Shown: in pieces, positions 1 through 7,408 of the stretch
Layout: each line of letters begins with the position of its first letter
Position numbering within the stretch: the first letter of the stretch is position 1
Origin: Planctomycetota bacterium
GTDB lineage: Bacteria > Planctomycetota > Planctomycetia > Pirellulales > Thermoguttaceae
Direction of reading: 5' to 3'
NCBI GenBank assembly: GCA_021784975.1
Contig: JAJYGU010000287.1
Location: 1-16,061, forward strand
Length of the DNA stretch: 16,061 nucleotides
Notes under the pieces: model-generated
Told to the model about the DNA's origin: nothing
The model's input: the letters and a program-made list of their open reading frames with translations, nothing else
Databases searched by the model: none
Translations under genes and position numbers: made by a program

Positions 1-103
1 CGTCCATCGCCGCCAGCCAGTAGCCCGCTCCGTCGGGGGTGGGGGCGATGGCGACGACCGGGCCCACCAAGGGGAGCGCACCGAGGGATCCGTAAAAACG
101 GGC
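1..103 (-). other. Segment encoding a GDAxFYGS...TPDGxGYWL repeat, joined in frame to the DUF499 gene
   Basis: The minus-strand frame reads DARFYGSLGALPLVG followed by PVVAIAPTPDGAGYWLAAMD. It closely resembles one unit of a tandem repeat found in secreted, mostly actinobacterial proteins, with consensus roughly GDAxFYGSxG..L..PVVGMAxTPDGxGYWLVAxDG. The shift occurs at a GVFTAGDA segment, which both the Ig-like domain and the repeat could provide. This may be a true fusion, recombination at a short similarity, or an assembly chimera at a contig end. The assignment rests on a single repeat unit. Confidence 0.55.
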
Positions 104-1891
104 GTCACCGGCCGTGAAGACGCCTTCTCCGGTGACCGTCCCGCCCTTGGCCGACCACTCGACCGTCGGCGTTGGGAACGCCTGGCTGTACTGGTCCTGT
201 GCCGATACCGAGAACTCCGCCTGTTCTCCAGCCTTGATCGTCGCCTGCTCGGGCCGAATGACCAGCCGCGTAAGCCGGGGCGGTTCCAAGAGTTTCTGGG
301 CGTCCTCGGCCTTAAGAATGTACACATCCTCGGACAACTCGACCTCCGTGTCGAACAGGCTTTCCTTGAGTTTCTGGAGCTTGATGTTTCCCCGGCTATC
401 TTTGGTGGCGTATCCCAAGAGGCCCTGGGTCACACCATCGCAGATGGCCCGCTTAATGATGTCAGGATTTAGGAGGCGGGGAAGTTGCGGCGATGAATAG
501 AAAGCGTCCCGTACCCCAGTCGTAGACCACTCGGTCAGCGCCGGCGGCCAATACTTGATCAACTTGCCCGGCCCTACCCCCTCGGTAATCTCGTCCGTGC
601 GGCGCAATTTGCGGAGGTAAAGGCCCACGATTCCGTCGTTGGGTGTCGTCGCGCTCGACGTAATCTGCCCCAGGTCGATGTGCCGCAGGGCGTTGGTCTT
701 GTCGAGCAGGTATAGGTGCCGGTACGCGCGGAACAGGTCTTCCTTGAGCTGCCGTCGGGCGCCGTCAAGGTTCCGTTGAAGCAGCTTCAGTTGCGACTGG
801 TCCACGCGCTTCTTCGTCTCCTCATCGTCGTCGATATCCTCCCAAGCCAAGGCGTTCCGAGCCGCCTCGCGGATGTTGGTGGTGGCGTCGGGCGCGGCGA
901 AGATCAAAGCCGACTTGTAAGTCCGACCGGACGAGCCGCAATCCCGAACGATAGTCTCCATCATTTGGAGCGTCGTCTTAGCCTCGGCTGGCGTGTCCTG
1001 GCCCAGGATCACCAGCGTAAGCACCGGGCGGTTGGGCACATCGTTGCTCCGCTTGGGCCAGAAACGGCGATCCAGTTCCTTGCTGCCCGGCTGAAAGAGC
1101 GTTTCCGTGTCCTTCTTGATCCGTTCCTCGATCCGCTTGTCCTCGACAGCCCCCCGCCGCGTCACTAGGATCTGGTTGAGGTTCGGCGCCAGGCCGAAGC
1201 GGTAGCGGTTCCGCTCCCAGTTCAGGTAGAAGCAAGAACTTGCCAAGCCCTCCAACACGTTGTCCACGTCAGCCGGGTTCAGGTCCGGCCCGCTCACGTC
1301 GGTGCGGATTTCGGGCAGCGATGCCTCGGCCTTCGACTGGCACATGCCACCATTGGACTCGAAGAAGATGGTCGTGGCGATCTTGCGGTGCAACTGCGCC
1401 TTGCGGATGGCATCGGCGGCCTCTTTGTCCAGTCGAATTGCATGGGCATCGGCACGCCCCACGATGTCCGTGGTGACGGGAATCTCCAACTCCGATGACC
1501 CTAGTTGCTCGAACAGGGCCGTGCGGAAGTTCTGGTTCTCGAACGGGGCCAGCCCCAGCGTAATCAGTGGCTCCCGCGCCGCTTTGCGGTGTTCCTCCTG
1601 ATAGGCGTGGGCCACCCACAGCGCCAGCATTCGCAGCACACCCCGCGTCCGCTGGAACCGGGGTAGGCTCTGCCATTTGCGCTGGAATACCGATAGCACC
1701 GAAGGATGGAACGGATAGGCGGCCAGAAACTGCTCATACGCCGTATCGGCGGCGATGCCCGAAAGCTCCTGGGCGTGCTCGGCGGCCCAATCCGCATAGG
1801 CCCTTGCCACCTTCCGCCCCTCATCCGGCATCCCGGCCCAATCGAACAGTTGGCGACGGATGATTTCGGAGATCTCCTGATCGACCGACAT
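1..1891 (-). CDS. DUF499-type AAA+ ATPase, C-terminal part only; N-terminal half missing, 3' end off the left edge
   Basis: The frame is open from a TGA at 1943-1945 to the left edge without a stop: 630 codons from the ATG at 1889-1891. This ATG has a good ribosome site, GGAAGG 8 nt upstream. Residues 59-63 read YPFHP and 79-89 FQRTRGVLRML, which are landmarks of DUF499 (COG1483-like) ATPases of defence islands. An Ig-like stretch near the C-terminus (about 548-595, VEWSAKGGTVTGEGVF) is also typical as I remember that family. The Walker A half that should come first is absent, and no matching sequence lies between this frame and brxL, so the gene looks truncated by deletion. A short in-frame lead (GVFDQRKAII) upstream of the ATG also looks family-like. 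The last 34 or so codons (nt 1-103) switch to another repeat type. Any ATPase function is probably lost. Family call is from motifs only. Confidence 0.75.
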   Translation of the reverse strand, partial: MSVDQEISEIIRRQLFDWAGMPDEGRKVARAYADWAAEHAQELSGIAADTAYEQFLAAYPFHPSVLSVFQRKWQSLPRFQRTRGVLRMLALWVAHAYQEEHRKAAREPLITLGLAPFENQNFRTALFEQLGSSELEIPVTTDIVGRADAHAIRLDKEAADAIRKAQLHRKIATTIFFESNGGMCQSKAEASLPEIRTDVSGPDLNPADVDNVLEGLASSCFYLNWERNRYRFGLAPNLNQILVTRRGAVEDKRIEERIKKDTETLFQPGSKELDRRFWPKRSNDVPNRPVLTLVILGQDTPAEAKTTLQMMETIVRDCGSSGRTYKSALIFAAPDATTNIREAARNALAWEDIDDDEETKKRVDQSQLKLLQRNLDGARRQLKEDLFRAYRHLYLLDKTNALRHIDLGQITSSATTPNDGIVGLYLRKLRRTDEITEGVGPGKLIKYWPPALTEWSTTGVRDAFYSSPQLPRLLNPDIIKRAICDGVTQGLLGYATKDSRGNIKLQKLKESLFDTEVELSEDVYILKAEDAQKLLEPPRLTRLVIRPEQATIKAGEQAEFSVSAQDQYSQAFPTPTVEWSAKGGTVTGEGVFTAGDARFYGSLGALPLVGPVVAIAPTPDGAGYWLAAMD

Positions 1892-1942
1892 GATGATCGC
1901 CTTCCGTTGATCGAAGACGCCAGGCTGGCGATGCGGCACCGA

Positions 1943-2192
1943 TCATAGATGATGCCGACAAGGCGGCTCTTGTGCGTCCATTCGGCCCTATCAATCCTAT
2001 GCGGCACGAAGAACGAGCGAACGGGTTCGACCACTGGACTATCAAGCATCCAGTGAGAGCACCATTGGAAAGGCTGTGGTAGCTCGCTGTCTTCTGCGAA
2101 TTATCCCTATTCCTATTCGACTCCATCGCTAGCGCTTCGTGAGCTACCATAAGGACTTACGAACGCAGTTGACGGTAATTGTACCACTCCGC
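1943..2192. other. Non-coding gap between brxL and the DUF499 fragment
   Basis: I see no convincing gene in these 250 bases. Frames that run through it on the minus strand lose their sense inside the DUF499 gene and resemble nothing I know. It holds two inverted repeats: a 7-bp stem CACTGGA/TCCAGTG (2032-2038 with 2049-2055, 10-nt loop) and 9-bp arms TGGTAGCTC/GAGCTACCA (2077-2085 with 2141-2149, 55-nt apart). Neither is followed by a T-run on the minus strand, so they are not clear rho-independent terminators. The gap may be the scar of the event that removed the first half of the DUF499 gene. Confidence 0.5.
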
Positions 2193-4238
2193 TCACTCCG
2201 CAATTGCTTTAATCAACGCCTCACGGGCGTCGTTGTAGAACACGATTGTTACCTTCGTCGCCAGGTCGTCCGACAAATCGAACAGCTGTTTCCGGGAGGC
2301 AACCGGTATCAAGACCACCGAAGCCCCTTTCTCGACAGCGCGTTCCACGATGTCGATGGCGTTGTACAGCGGATCAATGGAGCCGCCCAGGTTCAGGCTG
2401 CCGACTACGACCAGGCCGCCGCGAAGGTTCTTGTTGATAAGCGCGCTGCACATCGCCATCAGCGCCGCCATACCCAGGCCCCGGCCGCTCTTGCTCGCGT
2501 CGAAGGCCCGAAGCTGAACCGAGAACTCGTGCTCCCGAGGATTCCGGTCGCCCACAAGCTCGCCGGCGCGCGAGTAAAGGTTGGCCTCGGCGTACTTCAC
2601 CGACTCTGAAAACGCCTGCGGAGCAGGCCGGTTCAGGATGCGGACGCCGCCACCAGGGCCTTCCGTGACCTCGATCCGATAAAGCCCGGAGCCTTCATCC
2701 TGCCCACCGGCGCTGATGGCCCAGGCTTGGCCGGGCGGCAGGGGATCGCGGCCGATATGGTCTTCGCTCTGCAATTCCGGCGTGACGACGAACTTCTCGA
2801 CCCCATCATTGCCAATCGTGTAGCTGAACTGGGTGTTGCGGAACTCGGCCGTACCGATACGCTTCTGCTGCTCTTTCACCCGGCGGCGACATTCCAGCGC
2901 CAGCCGGACGGCCCACTCCAGGTCTTGATCGGAAACCTGCTCGTCCGGGCAGGGGTGAATTAGCTTCAGCAGGCCGCTAATCGTCTTGGTTACAGCGTTC
3001 TGGTCACGGCCGCTGAGCGCACCGCCGAACACAACCCTGCCCTGAAGGGCCGATGCCCGGCTCTGGCTCCGCAGCCGGCTCCAACACTCGCTGAGAAAAT
3101 CGCTGACCAGGCCAAAATGGTCCGTCTTCAGCGGCTCCGCGATTTTTGGCACGTCCCAGCCGGGCAAGTAGTTGTGGATGCGATCCATCAACGCCGTATC
3201 GTTTCGCATCTCCTGCGGCATGGGGCCAAACAGGTGCCCAATCCGCTGCTGATGCTGAACATCGACCTCGAAGTTGCCGACCATCACGATCCCGCCGTAC
3301 CCCCGGATGCTCTCCTTCCCACGGCTGAACTCCCCCGACTCCATGTAGCCCTTCATAATGTTCACGCCGTCTTTCTGGTCGAAGGAAACGCCGGAAACCT
3401 CGTCGAAGCACACCACGTCGTATTGGCAGACCAATCCACGTTGCCCGTTCGCCATGTTCACGAACATGCGGGCGACCGTTGCCTTGCCGCCGCTGACCAG
3501 ATGCGAATAGGGCGAAATCTGTTGGAACAAGTGGCTCTTGCCGGTGCCGCGCGGGCCAAGCTCGACCATGTTGTAATTGTTCTCGACGAACGGCACCATC
3601 CGCAGAATCAGGACATCCAAGTTCCGCTCGGCGACGGCATCGGGTTCCAAGCCCACGCTGCGCAGCAGGAACCGCTTCCAATCGGCTGTATTGAAGCACC
3701 GCCGCCCGGCATAGAGCGAATCGAGCACTTCCCGCTTGCTGAGTTGGATCGGCCGCAGCGCAGCCACGCCGAACGGCCGTCCACTTTTCTCCTGGGCGAC
3801 GACCGAATCGTAGGTTAGGTCGATTTCGGCGTAGAACCCGCCGGTCAACATCCGCTCGTTGTCGCGGACCAGCTTGTCGGAAATGCTGACATCCTTCAGT
3901 TGCAGGCTAGGTAGCGTGGCGAGATACGAATCGGTCTTCGCGTCCAGGCGCGCAGAGATAATGTCGATGATCTTGACCGAGCCGGTCTCACGGGCGCGGG
4001 CCTTGAACAGTTCCTCTTCGCCGCTGCGCACGGCCCGGTCCCGAAGCTGCCGCTCGACAATGCCCAGCCCTTCCTGAATCTCCTCCTCGTTGACGCTGGC
4101 GCAATACCGCCCCAAGAGGAACTCGCAGACGTAGGTGGGCACCGGGTACTGCCGGGCGAACTTCCGCACCAGGTCTTTGCGGACGATGTAGCCCTCGAAC
4201 GCCTCGGCGGCTGTTCTATCAATATGATCCAATTCCAT
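2193..4238 (-). CDS. brxL: BrxL, AAA+ protein with Lon-like C-terminal domain, BREX effector
   Basis: A 681-residue protein of normal length for BrxL. The N-terminal part (1-200) is the BrxL-specific region. The AAA+ core follows: Walker A GPRGTGKSH (228-236), Walker B VVCFDE (275-280), sensor-like MVGN (319-322) and MDRIHNYLPGW (351-361), which likely includes the arginine finger. A Lon-protease-like domain occupies about 545-681. In my alignment the Lon motif GPSAG is GRGLG here (586-590) and the catalytic lysine is also replaced, so proteolysis is unlikely. Published work describes BrxL as an MCM-like DNA-binding ring needed for phage restriction but not for host methylation. The ATG at 4236-4238 follows GGAGG 10 nt upstream, which overlaps the pglZ stop region. 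Only 6 bp separate it from pglZ, so it is co-transcribed. The C-terminus is intact and ends in TGA. Confidence 0.96.
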   Translation of the reverse strand: MELDHIDRTAAEAFEGYIVRKDLVRKFARQYPVPTYVCEFLLGRYCASVNEEEIQEGLGIVERQLRDRAVRSGEEELFKARARETGSVKIIDIISARLDAKTDSYLATLPSLQLKDVSISDKLVRDNERMLTGGFYAEIDLTYDSVVAQEKSGRPFGVAALRPIQLSKREVLDSLYAGRRCFNTADWKRFLLRSVGLEPDAVAERNLDVLILRMVPFVENNYNMVELGPRGTGKSHLFQQISPYSHLVSGGKATVARMFVNMANGQRGLVCQYDVVCFDEVSGVSFDQKDGVNIMKGYMESGEFSRGKESIRGYGGIVMVGNFEVDVQHQQRIGHLFGPMPQEMRNDTALMDRIHNYLPGWDVPKIAEPLKTDHFGLVSDFLSECWSRLRSQSRASALQGRVVFGGALSGRDQNAVTKTISGLLKLIHPCPDEQVSDQDLEWAVRLALECRRRVKEQQKRIGTAEFRNTQFSYTIGNDGVEKFVVTPELQSEDHIGRDPLPPGQAWAISAGGQDEGSGLYRIEVTEGPGGGVRILNRPAPQAFSESVKYAEANLYSRAGELVGDRNPREHEFSVQLRAFDASKSGRGLGMAALMAMCSALINKNLRGGLVVVGSLNLGGSIDPLYNAIDIVERAVEKGASVVLIPVASRKQLFDLSDDLATKVTIVFYNDAREALIKAIAE

Positions 4239-4244
4239 TGTGGC

Positions 4245-6584
4245 TTAGCCTCCAACCTCTACCAATGTCTTATCGACGACACTCCCGGAAGCGTCCAAGA
4301 GCACCAGCGTCGTAGCACTGCCCTCGCGTTTGTCGTCTTCCACCACCAGCGCCACGCTGCCGTCCTTGCCCACGCCCTTTGCCGACGCGAGCGATGTTGA
4401 CGGATCGGCCGCTTTGTCGCGCAGGTCCACTTTGCAGCCCGCGAACTGCCCAGACACCTTGACCCGGCAGCGCAAGCCGGCCCATTTCACTTGTTCAATC
4501 TTCGCGGTGACGGCCGGCTCAGCGCCACACCGGATCGTCAACCGGGGCACGATGCACTCCTGCAAGCTCAGCCCGCCGTGGTTGTAATCCTCGCCCGCCA
4601 TGAAGCAGTCGATCCCCGGCGGGCAGGCAATCCGCACATCGTCGGACCAGAACCACGAGAAGCACGAAAGCTCGACGGTGGCCGAGGGCTTGACCACGGC
4701 ACAACGCCGCCAGCGGGTGGCCGTCAGGTATTTCGGCAACTCGCACTTCGGCAACCCCTGCGGCAACAGCAGCCAGCCATGATCGGTCACGACACGGACC
4801 TCCTGCCATCCGGCGGCCAAGAGGGCGGCGATGCGCTGCACGAGGCCGGCGAGCAACTCCGGGATGCGGCGGGCAAGCCCAACGCCTTCCTCATGGCCGG
4901 TCTTGTCCACGTTGCCGTACTCGGTCCACGCCCGGCCGGCCGGATCGCCGGTCTCGGCGATGCCGAGCGATTGGAAGCCCTCTTCTTCCAGCAGGCCCTT
5001 GAACCGGGCCGGCGTCAGGTCTTTTCCATCCGCAGCCACGGAAGGGCGGAAATCCTCCCCGGCCGATGCCCCGGCAATCTTGTCGGCCACGGGCGAAACG
5101 GCCGGCTTGGCGGTCGGCGTGACGCTCGGCAAGGCGACCCATTGGTGCTCAACGGCTACCGGCCCGAGGCGCGGCTCCAGCAGGGCGCGGAGCTTCTGTC
5201 CCACGTCATAGCGCAGCCCGTCCGCGAAGAGGATGCACGTCCCCTTGGGCACCACGGCCGCTCTTGGCACGTCTCGCCCCGGCGCAGCCTCTTTCTTCAG
5301 CCGCTCCTGGAACAACTCGGCCGCGTCCCGCAGCCACGGCGTATAAACGCGGGCCACGGCCTTTTCGACGGCCAGGCGGTCTTCGTGGGAACCCGCGACC
5401 GCCAAGGCGTCCAGCACGGCGGCGTCGGCCCGCCAGCCGCCTTCGGTGTATGCCCGGATCATGTCCGCAGCCGTGGCCCCGCTTAGCGGTGCTTGGGCGA
5501 TCTCTGCCAGTGCCGCCAGATGTTCCACGGTCTGGGCGAGCGGCGAGCGGGTCAGCTTCGCCCACACCCACTGCCGACGCTCGCAGTGGGCCTGCTCCAA
5601 TTCCTTGATACGCTGGCCGGCCTGCTTGGGCGGCAGCGAGACGAGTTCCGCCAGGGCTTGGCGCAGTTCGGCCTCTCGCGCCTCGTTGTCCTGGGGCCAC
5701 GATTCCATCCGCTGCATGGCAAACAAATCGCCCGCCTTCGGCTTGGGTTTGGCCTTTCGGAGCAGTTCGGCCAGGCCAACGTAGCGCGCGGGCGTGGCGG
5801 CGAACCGTTTCCAGACGGTCTTCCAGGCCGATTTCTCCTGGAGTCCGAGCTTTTCAGCGGCAACGACCTCGCCGTCCCTAGCCGGGTCGAACCCATAGTC
5901 GGCGATGCAACGGCTGCACAGCGTTTCCCAGCGGTTTGGCTCCCAGCGATCGCGCGTGCCCTTGGGATCGGAGAGCCACGTCAAGAGGTCGTCAACCGGG
6001 TCGTCGCTCACCAAGAGGTCGAAGTAACCGCTATTGAGTTCGCCGTTGGCAGACTTTGCCCGGAGTTCAACCACGGGCGCGTCCACCAGCTTCTCGACAC
6101 AGCGGCGAATCGAATTGGCCGTCGCAGTGTCTTTGGCGATTTTCAGTTGAAGACCGCCGTGGTTGGTTTGCAGAAAAGCGGCGATGGTCCAGTCCTTGCC
6201 GTTGGTCTGCGACCAGAACACGCCGCGATACTGAAGCTCGGCAAGCGGTTTGAGTTCCTGGGGGCACTCTTCCGTTGCCCGAAGGGTCGCGCGGCTGACG
6301 CCGGGCAGGTAGATGATGGGGACAGAGCCAGCCGGGATGCAGGTGTCGGGGATTCTGCCGGCGATAACGCACCGCAGCCAAATCGCCGGGCCGGTCCTGT
6401 TCGCCTTGTCGTAGGGGCCGAAGACCAGGAAGTTCGGTAGCACCATCCGCAGGCGGGGGACAAGCCGCTCCCACTCTCGCTTCTCGTCGGTCCATAGGAT
6501 TGCGGCCGGCTGCACCACGTCGTCCTTGTGATAGTCGGCGGCGGCCTGGAGCGAAGACAGGATGGCATCAAAAACGCTATTCAT
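4245..6584 (-). CDS. pglZ: PglZ, alkaline-phosphatase-superfamily BREX protein
   Basis: A 779-residue protein. The PglZ core lies in the C-terminal half: ADGLRYD (454-460) with metal-binding aspartates, SVTPTAKP (487-494), VVTDHGW (598-604) and YNHGGLSLQECIVP (667-680), all landmarks of the alkaline-phosphatase-like PglZ domain. The N-terminal 440 residues are the poorly conserved BREX-specific part. PglZ is a core component present in all BREX types; its exact substrate is unsettled. The chosen start is the ATG at 6582-6584 (MNSVFDAIL). A longer reading to 6656 only adds translated repeat (VRLESLAERYVRLESLTY) and is rejected. No Shine-Dalgarno sequence stands at the right distance. The ATG instead overlaps the last codons of the upstream transposase by 8 nt, which suggests coupled translation. 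It is followed closely by brxL. Confidence 0.95.
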   Translation of the reverse strand: MNSVFDAILSSLQAAADYHKDDVVQPAAILWTDEKREWERLVPRLRMVLPNFLVFGPYDKANRTGPAIWLRCVIAGRIPDTCIPAGSVPIIYLPGVSRATLRATEECPQELKPLAELQYRGVFWSQTNGKDWTIAAFLQTNHGGLQLKIAKDTATANSIRRCVEKLVDAPVVELRAKSANGELNSGYFDLLVSDDPVDDLLTWLSDPKGTRDRWEPNRWETLCSRCIADYGFDPARDGEVVAAEKLGLQEKSAWKTVWKRFAATPARYVGLAELLRKAKPKPKAGDLFAMQRMESWPQDNEAREAELRQALAELVSLPPKQAGQRIKELEQAHCERRQWVWAKLTRSPLAQTVEHLAALAEIAQAPLSGATAADMIRAYTEGGWRADAAVLDALAVAGSHEDRLAVEKAVARVYTPWLRDAAELFQERLKKEAAPGRDVPRAAVVPKGTCILFADGLRYDVGQKLRALLEPRLGPVAVEHQWVALPSVTPTAKPAVSPVADKIAGASAGEDFRPSVAADGKDLTPARFKGLLEEEGFQSLGIAETGDPAGRAWTEYGNVDKTGHEEGVGLARRIPELLAGLVQRIAALLAAGWQEVRVVTDHGWLLLPQGLPKCELPKYLTATRWRRCAVVKPSATVELSCFSWFWSDDVRIACPPGIDCFMAGEDYNHGGLSLQECIVPRLTIRCGAEPAVTAKIEQVKWAGLRCRVKVSGQFAGCKVDLRDKAADPSTSLASAKGVGKDGSVALVVEDDKREGSATTLVLLDASGSVVDKTLVEVGG
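4248..4252 (-). promoter_or_regulatory. Shine-Dalgarno site of brxL
   Basis: GGAGG on the minus strand, 10 nt before the brxL ATG (4236-4238) and inside the last codons of pglZ (GTT GGA GGC TAA). It fixes the brxL start and points to translation coupled to pglZ. Confidence 0.75.
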
Positions 6585-7329
6585 GGTGAGGTAGGTCAGG
6601 CTTTCCAGCCTGACGTATCGTTCCGCCAGGCTTTCCAGCCTGACATGCTTGTTCAATCTGCCGCCCGTCAGGCTGGAAAGCCTGACCTACTTTTCGATAC
6701 GGCAGTGCGGCGGGCCACTCATTGCGGAATCGCGCGGGGGACCACAGGCAGTCTTCCCGGCGCAGGCACAGCCTGGCAGCAACAGGATTGTTCTCGATGT
6801 AGGCGATGATCCGCAGCACTTCCTCGTCGCTGCGGGCCCAGTGATCGTACGATTCGTCCTGCCACAAAATGCGCCCCCGCGCCCGCTGAAGCCCGTTGAT
6901 TTCATGGGCCGTATATCCCTTGATCCCTTGGGTTACTCGCTCAAGGTCCCAAATGGGCATGAGCAAGACGTGGACGTGGTTGGCCATGATGCACCATGCA
7001 TACAGATCATAGCGCTCGCCGACCCCGAACAAAAACGAGTCCTCGACGATCGCGGCGGCTGCGGGGTCCTTCAGGTGCAACGGGCCGTCTTGCGCCCGGT
7101 CCAGGAATCGGTCGCACATGGCGAAGATCAGCTTGTCCTCGCGCAATCTCCTGTCCGCAGCCGACTCGTCCGCACGGGCCGATTGCTTCTCCAGACGGTC
7201 CCGTTCCTGCCGCAGCCTCTCGATCACAGTGCGCGGCACGGCGCCCTTCAGGTTCCAGGTCAGAAAGATCGGATGGCCTTCCGGGATTTCGTGTGGCAGG
7301 TGCCGCTGGTAGCTTCGCTTGTCGGTCAT
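6577..7329 (-). CDS. REP-associated tyrosine transposase (RAYT, IS200/IS605-like HUH enzyme)
   Basis: A 250-residue protein with the Y1 HUH nuclease signature: MANHVHVLL (H118 and H120) and the catalytic tyrosine at 161 in QDESYDHW, followed by IIAYIENNP (174-182), which is typical of RAYTs. The catalytic part appears complete (about 1-213). The last 37 residues (GQAFQPD...QAGKPDLPHHE) are simply translated palindromic repeats, so the natural frame has been extended through the repeats. The stop TAG lies at 6577-6579, 5 nt past the pglZ ATG. RAYTs cut single-stranded DNA at REP hairpins and are thought to spread these repeats. The gene lies in operon orientation between pglX and pglZ and is flanked on both sides by its likely cognate repeats. 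The start ATG (7327-7329) has no strong ribosome site. Confidence 0.92.
   Translation of the reverse strand: MTDKRSYQRHLPHEIPEGHPIFLTWNLKGAVPRTVIERLRQERDRLEKQSARADESAADRRLREDKLIFAMCDRFLDRAQDGPLHLKDPAAAAIVEDSFLFGVGERYDLYAWCIMANHVHVLLMPIWDLERVTQGIKGYTAHEINGLQRARGRILWQDESYDHWARSDEEVLRIIAYIENNPVAARLCLRREDCLWSPARFRNEWPAALPYRKVGQAFQPDGRQIEQACQAGKPGGTIRQAGKPDLPHHE
6591..6690. repeat. Left REP cluster, three palindromic units
   Basis: Three copies of the 20-mer GTCAGGCTTTCCAGCCTGAC (8-bp arms, 4-nt loop). Copy 1 is at 6595-6614 (perfect, preceded by GTAG). Copy 2 is at 6625-6644 (one change, GCCAGG...). Copy 3 is at 6667-6686 in inverted orientation (perfect, followed by CTAC). Spacer 6645-6666 resembles the spacer of the right cluster. 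The pglZ start lies just outside, at 6584. Confidence 0.93.
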
Positions 7330-7337
7330 CTTCGTTG

Positions 7338-7408
7338 GTCAGGCTTTCTAGCCTGACGCGACGTGCTTGTCCAATATACCGCCCGTCAGGCTGGAAAGCC
7401 TGACCTAC
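7338..7408. repeat. Right REP cluster, two palindromic units
   Basis: Copy 4 is at 7338-7357 (forward, one change: TTTCTAGCC). Copy 5 is at 7385-7404 (inverted, perfect, followed by CTAC). The spacer 7358-7384 matches the left spacer in TGCTTGT.CAAT.T.CCGCCC. The stop codon of pglX (7386-7388) lies inside copy 5. Confidence 0.93.

Larger units (their letters stand above)
6591..7408. mobile_element. RAYT/REP element inserted between pglX and pglZ
   Basis: The transposase gene is bracketed by two similar repeat blocks (6625-6686 and 7338-7404), with one additional repeat at 6595-6614. Both blocks have the same build: a forward palindrome, a spacer sharing TGCTTGT.CAAT.T.CCGCCC, then an inverted palindrome followed by CTAC. 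This is the layout of a BIME-type unit. The edges fall exactly at the pglX 3' end and the pglZ 5' end, so both neighbours remain readable. I see no clear target-site duplication, as expected for this transposase class. Confidence 0.8.

Noticed and set aside
1943..2049. Frameshift joining the DUF499 fragment to an upstream frame (MLDSPVVEPVRSFF...)
   Set aside because: The upstream frame shows no ATPase motif or similarity I recognise, so a simple one-base shift would not restore the missing half.
2032..2149. Terminator after brxL
   Set aside because: The inverted repeats at 2032-2055 and 2077-2149 lack a T-run on the minus strand, and one has a 55-nt loop.
3117..3818. Plus-strand frame of 233 codons opposite brxL
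   Set aside because: Antisense to the well-supported AAA+ core of BrxL, with no recognisable domain.
4491..6440. Two long plus-strand frames (4491-5486 and 5493-6440)
   Set aside because: They lie antisense to pglZ, which has strong motifs, are rich in R, G, A and P and resemble no family; they are shadows of GC-rich codon use.
6585..6656. Longer start for pglZ giving MNKHVRLESLAERYVRLESLTYLT
   Set aside because: This stretch is the translation of REP palindromes, not PglZ sequence; the ATG at 6584 starts the family-like region.
6591..7408. CRISPR array made of the 20-mer repeats
   Set aside because: Repeats alternate in orientation, are palindromic, and the spacers are similar to each other; this is a REP/BIME arrangement around a RAYT.
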